Assembly (NCBI GenBank): GCA_937905855.1
Contig: CALCWU010000113.1
Location: 1 to 7,719, forward strand
Direction of reading: 5' to 3'
Length of the DNA: 7,719 nucleotides
Origin: an uncultured Mollicutes bacterium
Lineage (GTDB): Bacteria; Bacillota_I; Bacilli_A; Acholeplasmatales; Anaeroplasmataceae
Below, in pieces: positions 6,546-7,719 of the stretch (position 1 is its first letter; every line of letters begins with the position of its first letter). Both the position numbers and the translations under genes were made by a program. The notes under the pieces are model-generated. The model saw nothing but the letters and a program-made list of their open reading frames with translations, ran no database searches and was not told the DNA's origin.

Positions 6546-7034
6546 GTGATATTGAATGATTATGAATTAATTTATTTATATAATGAAGGAAATGAAAATA
6601 TACTTGAGATTATTTTGAATAAATATAAGCCTTTAGTATATTTGTTAATTAAAAAAATGAATGTTCCCTATGTCGATAAAGAAGATTTTCTTCAAGAGGG
6701 ACTAATGATCCTATATAGGTGTGTTAATAGTTATTCTGAAGATAAGGGATTGTTTTTTAATTATTGTAATGTTGCAATTAAAAGAAGATTTCTTACTTTA
6801 ATTTATAAAAAGCGTCAAGAAATAGACTACTTGTTAATGCCAATGGATAATACACCAATATTAAGAGAAAAAACAATAAATTATGAAATTTCTAAAACAA
6901 AGGAGTTTAAAACTCTTTTAGAAATCAAACAAACCTCAATTAAAGAATATGCCAAAACTCATAATATGAATGTAAAAAAAGTGTATAACTATATTACAAA
7001 GCTAAAAAATACAATTAAGAATACTAATAAATAG
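6546..7034 (+). CDS. Short SigH/ComX-like sigma factor
   Basis: A 162-aa sigma-70-family protein. Region 2 is clear: KYKPLVYLL (26-34), YVDKEDFLQEGLMILYRCV (42-60, core-RNA-polymerase and -10 recognition helices) and SYSEDKGLFFNYCNVAIKRR (62-81), closely paralleling Bacillus SigH (DREDIVQEG...FKEDK). The C-terminal helix-turn-helix (about 129-158, SIKEYAKTHNMNVKKVYNYI) corresponds to region 4.2. The linker and the start of region 4 are much shorter than in SigH (about 210 aa), so -35 recognition may be weak or altered. It sits in the sigH slot between rlmB and rpmG, but the usual yacP/rae1 gene is missing. The start is GTG 6546 (TTG 6552 is the only near alternative; the next in-frame ATG is inside region 2). 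No Shine-Dalgarno is visible, so translation probably depends on coupling to rlmB, whose TAA ends one base earlier. What it controls (stress, competence-like or envelope genes) is unknown. Confidence 0.78.
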   Translation: MILNDYELIYLYNEGNENILEIILNKYKPLVYLLIKKMNVPYVDKEDFLQEGLMILYRCVNSYSEDKGLFFNYCNVAIKRRFLTLIYKKRQEIDYLLMPMDNTPILREKTINYEISKTKEFKTLLEIKQTSIKEYAKTHNMNVKKVYNYITKLKNTIKNTNK

Positions 7035-7054
7035 TAATCTATAAAATATTTTGT

Positions 7055-7083
7055 TTGACTTAATTTTGTTTTTATTGTAAAAT
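7055..7083 (+). promoter_or_regulatory. Sigma-A-type promoter for rpmG-secE-nusG
   Basis: TTGACT (7055-7060) and TAAAAT (7078-7083) with a 17-bp spacer match the housekeeping consensus well. Transcription should start near 7090, leaving a leader of about 27 nt that contains AAAGGTGG (7100-7107), 9 nt before the rpmG ATG. I see no terminator between the sigma gene and this promoter, so read-through is also possible. Confidence 0.82.
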
Positions 7084-7116
7084 GATATAGGACACTTGTA
7101 AAGGTGGTTTTTTTAT

Positions 7117-7266
7117 ATGAGAGAAAAAGTTATATTAGTGTGTGAGGAATGTTTGAGTAGAAATTACACAACTACAAAAAACAAAGATAAAAATAATACA
7201 AGGTTAGAATTTAAAAAATATTGTCCAACCTGCAATAAATATACAATCCATAAGGAAACAAAATAG
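7117..7266 (+). CDS. rpmG: Ribosomal protein bL33, zinc-ribbon form
   Basis: A 49-aa protein of the large ribosomal subunit. It opens MREKVILVCEECLSRNY and closes with KKYCPTCNKYTIHKETK, the standard L33 pattern. Both CxxC pairs are present (C9/C12 and C36/C39), so this is the zinc-binding version rather than the cysteine-free paralogue that many Firmicutes express under zinc limitation. Length is typical. The ATG at 7117 has AAAGGTGG 9 nt upstream. The position immediately before secE and nusG is the conserved one for this gene in Bacillota. Its TAG stop (7264-7266) overlaps the AGGAGG ribosome binding site of secE, so the two are translated from one message. Confidence 0.96.
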   Translation: MREKVILVCEECLSRNYTTTKNKDKNNTRLEFKKYCPTCNKYTIHKETK

Positions 7267-7276
7267 GAGGTTTAAT

Positions 7277-7687
7277 ATGGCTGTTAAAGAAAAAAATAAG
7301 GAACAAAAAAGTCGTATTTGGGAAATTTTATCAAAGGATTATAAATGGGAAAGTTATGTGTTTTTACTTATTTCCCTTGTTGTATTAATTTTAGGTACAC
7401 TTATTCTTACAGGAACATTAAGTGTTAAGGAAAATATGCCAGTTATTGGTAGCCATCCAAAGCCATTTGCTTGGGTTTTAGTTGTTGCCTCTGGATTTGG
7501 CGTATTATATGCAGTTTATCCATTCTTTAAGCCAGCATTTCCTGAGCTTAAGAGAGTTAAGTGGCTTTCTAAAAGAGAATTCTTAGCAGATTCAATTCGT
7601 GTATTTATGTTCTTAATTATATTTGCACTATTGTTCGTGCTATATGATTTCTTCCTAATGGAAATTTGGTCATTAATTGTTAGTTAA
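7277..7687 (+). CDS. secE: Preprotein translocase subunit SecE, long three-helix form
   Basis: Essential clamp subunit of the SecYEG protein-export channel in the cytoplasmic membrane. The diagnostic part is C-terminal: an amphipathic helix (about 85-101) with PELKRVKWLSKREFL, then a membrane helix (about 107-130) ending in the conserved LYDFF. The family's usual V-T-W-P-S motif reads VKWLS here, with Leu replacing the Pro. Most Firmicutes SecE proteins are about 60-75 aa with one membrane helix. This one is 136 aa with two further hydrophobic segments (about 25-47 and 63-82) after a Lys/Glu-rich N-terminus, an architecture resembling the three-helix SecE of E. coli. A perfect AGGAGG (7265-7270) with 6-nt spacing supports ATG 7277. 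It lies between rpmG and nusG, as in most bacteria. Confidence 0.92.
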   Translation: MAVKEKNKEQKSRIWEILSKDYKWESYVFLLISLVVLILGTLILTGTLSVKENMPVIGSHPKPFAWVLVVASGFGVLYAVYPFFKPAFPELKRVKWLSKREFLADSIRVFMFLIIFALLFVLYDFFLMEIWSLIVS

Positions 7688-7702
7688 GTAGTAGGTGATA
7701 TT

Positions 7703-7719
7703 ATGAGTAAAAAATGGTA
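7703..7719 (+). CDS. nusG: Transcription termination/antitermination factor NusG (first codons only, 3' partial)
   Basis: The ATG at 7703 begins M-S-K-K-W followed by TA, consistent with the usual NusG opening (MSKKWYVV-like). It lies 15 bases after secE and is preceded by AGGTGA (7693-7698) 4 nt upstream. The identification rests on position after secE, the ribosome binding site and these five residues; the rest lies beyond the window. NusG binds RNA polymerase and modulates pausing, Rho action and transcription-translation coupling. Confidence 0.85.

Noticed and set aside
1..7719. Mycoplasma-type code (TGA = Trp), prompted by the low GC and the absence of TGA stops
   Set aside because: Conserved Trp positions (for example the GWHTEC Trp in CysS) use TGG and all frames close normally with TAA or TAG. 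Eight stops without TGA is too small a sample to claim reassignment.
1..7719. CRISPR arrays, tRNA or rRNA genes, insertion sequences, riboswitches
   Set aside because: No direct DNA repeats with spacers, cloverleaf, transposase or inverted terminal repeats were seen. The only two spacers over 80 nt (5729-5839 and 7035-7116) are explained by a terminator and promoters.

Overview
The window is AT-rich DNA (low-GC codon use, TAA/TAG stops, A+T-rich spacers) from a Firmicutes-type bacterium, most likely an uncultured, gut-type Bacilli/Mollicutes-like lineage. All recognised genes lie on the + strand. The order cysS-mrnC-...-rlmB-sigH-like-rpmG-secE-nusG is the classical Bacillota block that leads from aminoacyl-tRNA synthetase and RNA-maturation genes into the secE-nusG ribosomal region. 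Tryptophan is encoded by TGG at conserved sites, so the standard bacterial code fits, although none of the eight visible stop codons is TGA.

Layout: (1) 1-521 is the 3' end of an unidentified protein with weak surface-protein character. (2) 542-5728 is a tight gene run: cysS (cysteinyl-tRNA synthetase), mrnC (Mini-RNase III, overlapping cysS by 1 nt), and a very large P-type cation ATPase that overlaps the end of mrnC. A strong intrinsic terminator follows at 5731-5763. (3) A new promoter with an extended -10 box (5782-5809) drives rlmB (23S rRNA 2'-O-methyltransferase) and, immediately after it, a short SigH/ComX-like sigma factor starting at GTG. (4) A second promoter (7055-7083) drives rpmG (ribosomal protein L33, 49 aa), secE (a long form with three predicted membrane helices) and nusG, of which only the first codons are in the window.

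Most genes are core translation, rRNA maturation, transcription and secretion functions. The exception is the ATPase. It sits where mrnC is usually followed directly by rlmB, and its catalytic part looks like the CtpE-type (Ca2+/cation) P-type ATPases. Between membrane helices M9 and M10, however, it carries an insertion of about 300 residues. By topology this should face outside the cell. It consists of five tandem repeats of 50-57 residues, each holding two copies of a 'DGYYVIDG'-like motif of the sort seen in bacterial surface proteins. This ion-pump/surface-repeat chimera is the most unusual object in the window. The yacP/rae1 gene that often lies between rlmB and sigH is absent here.
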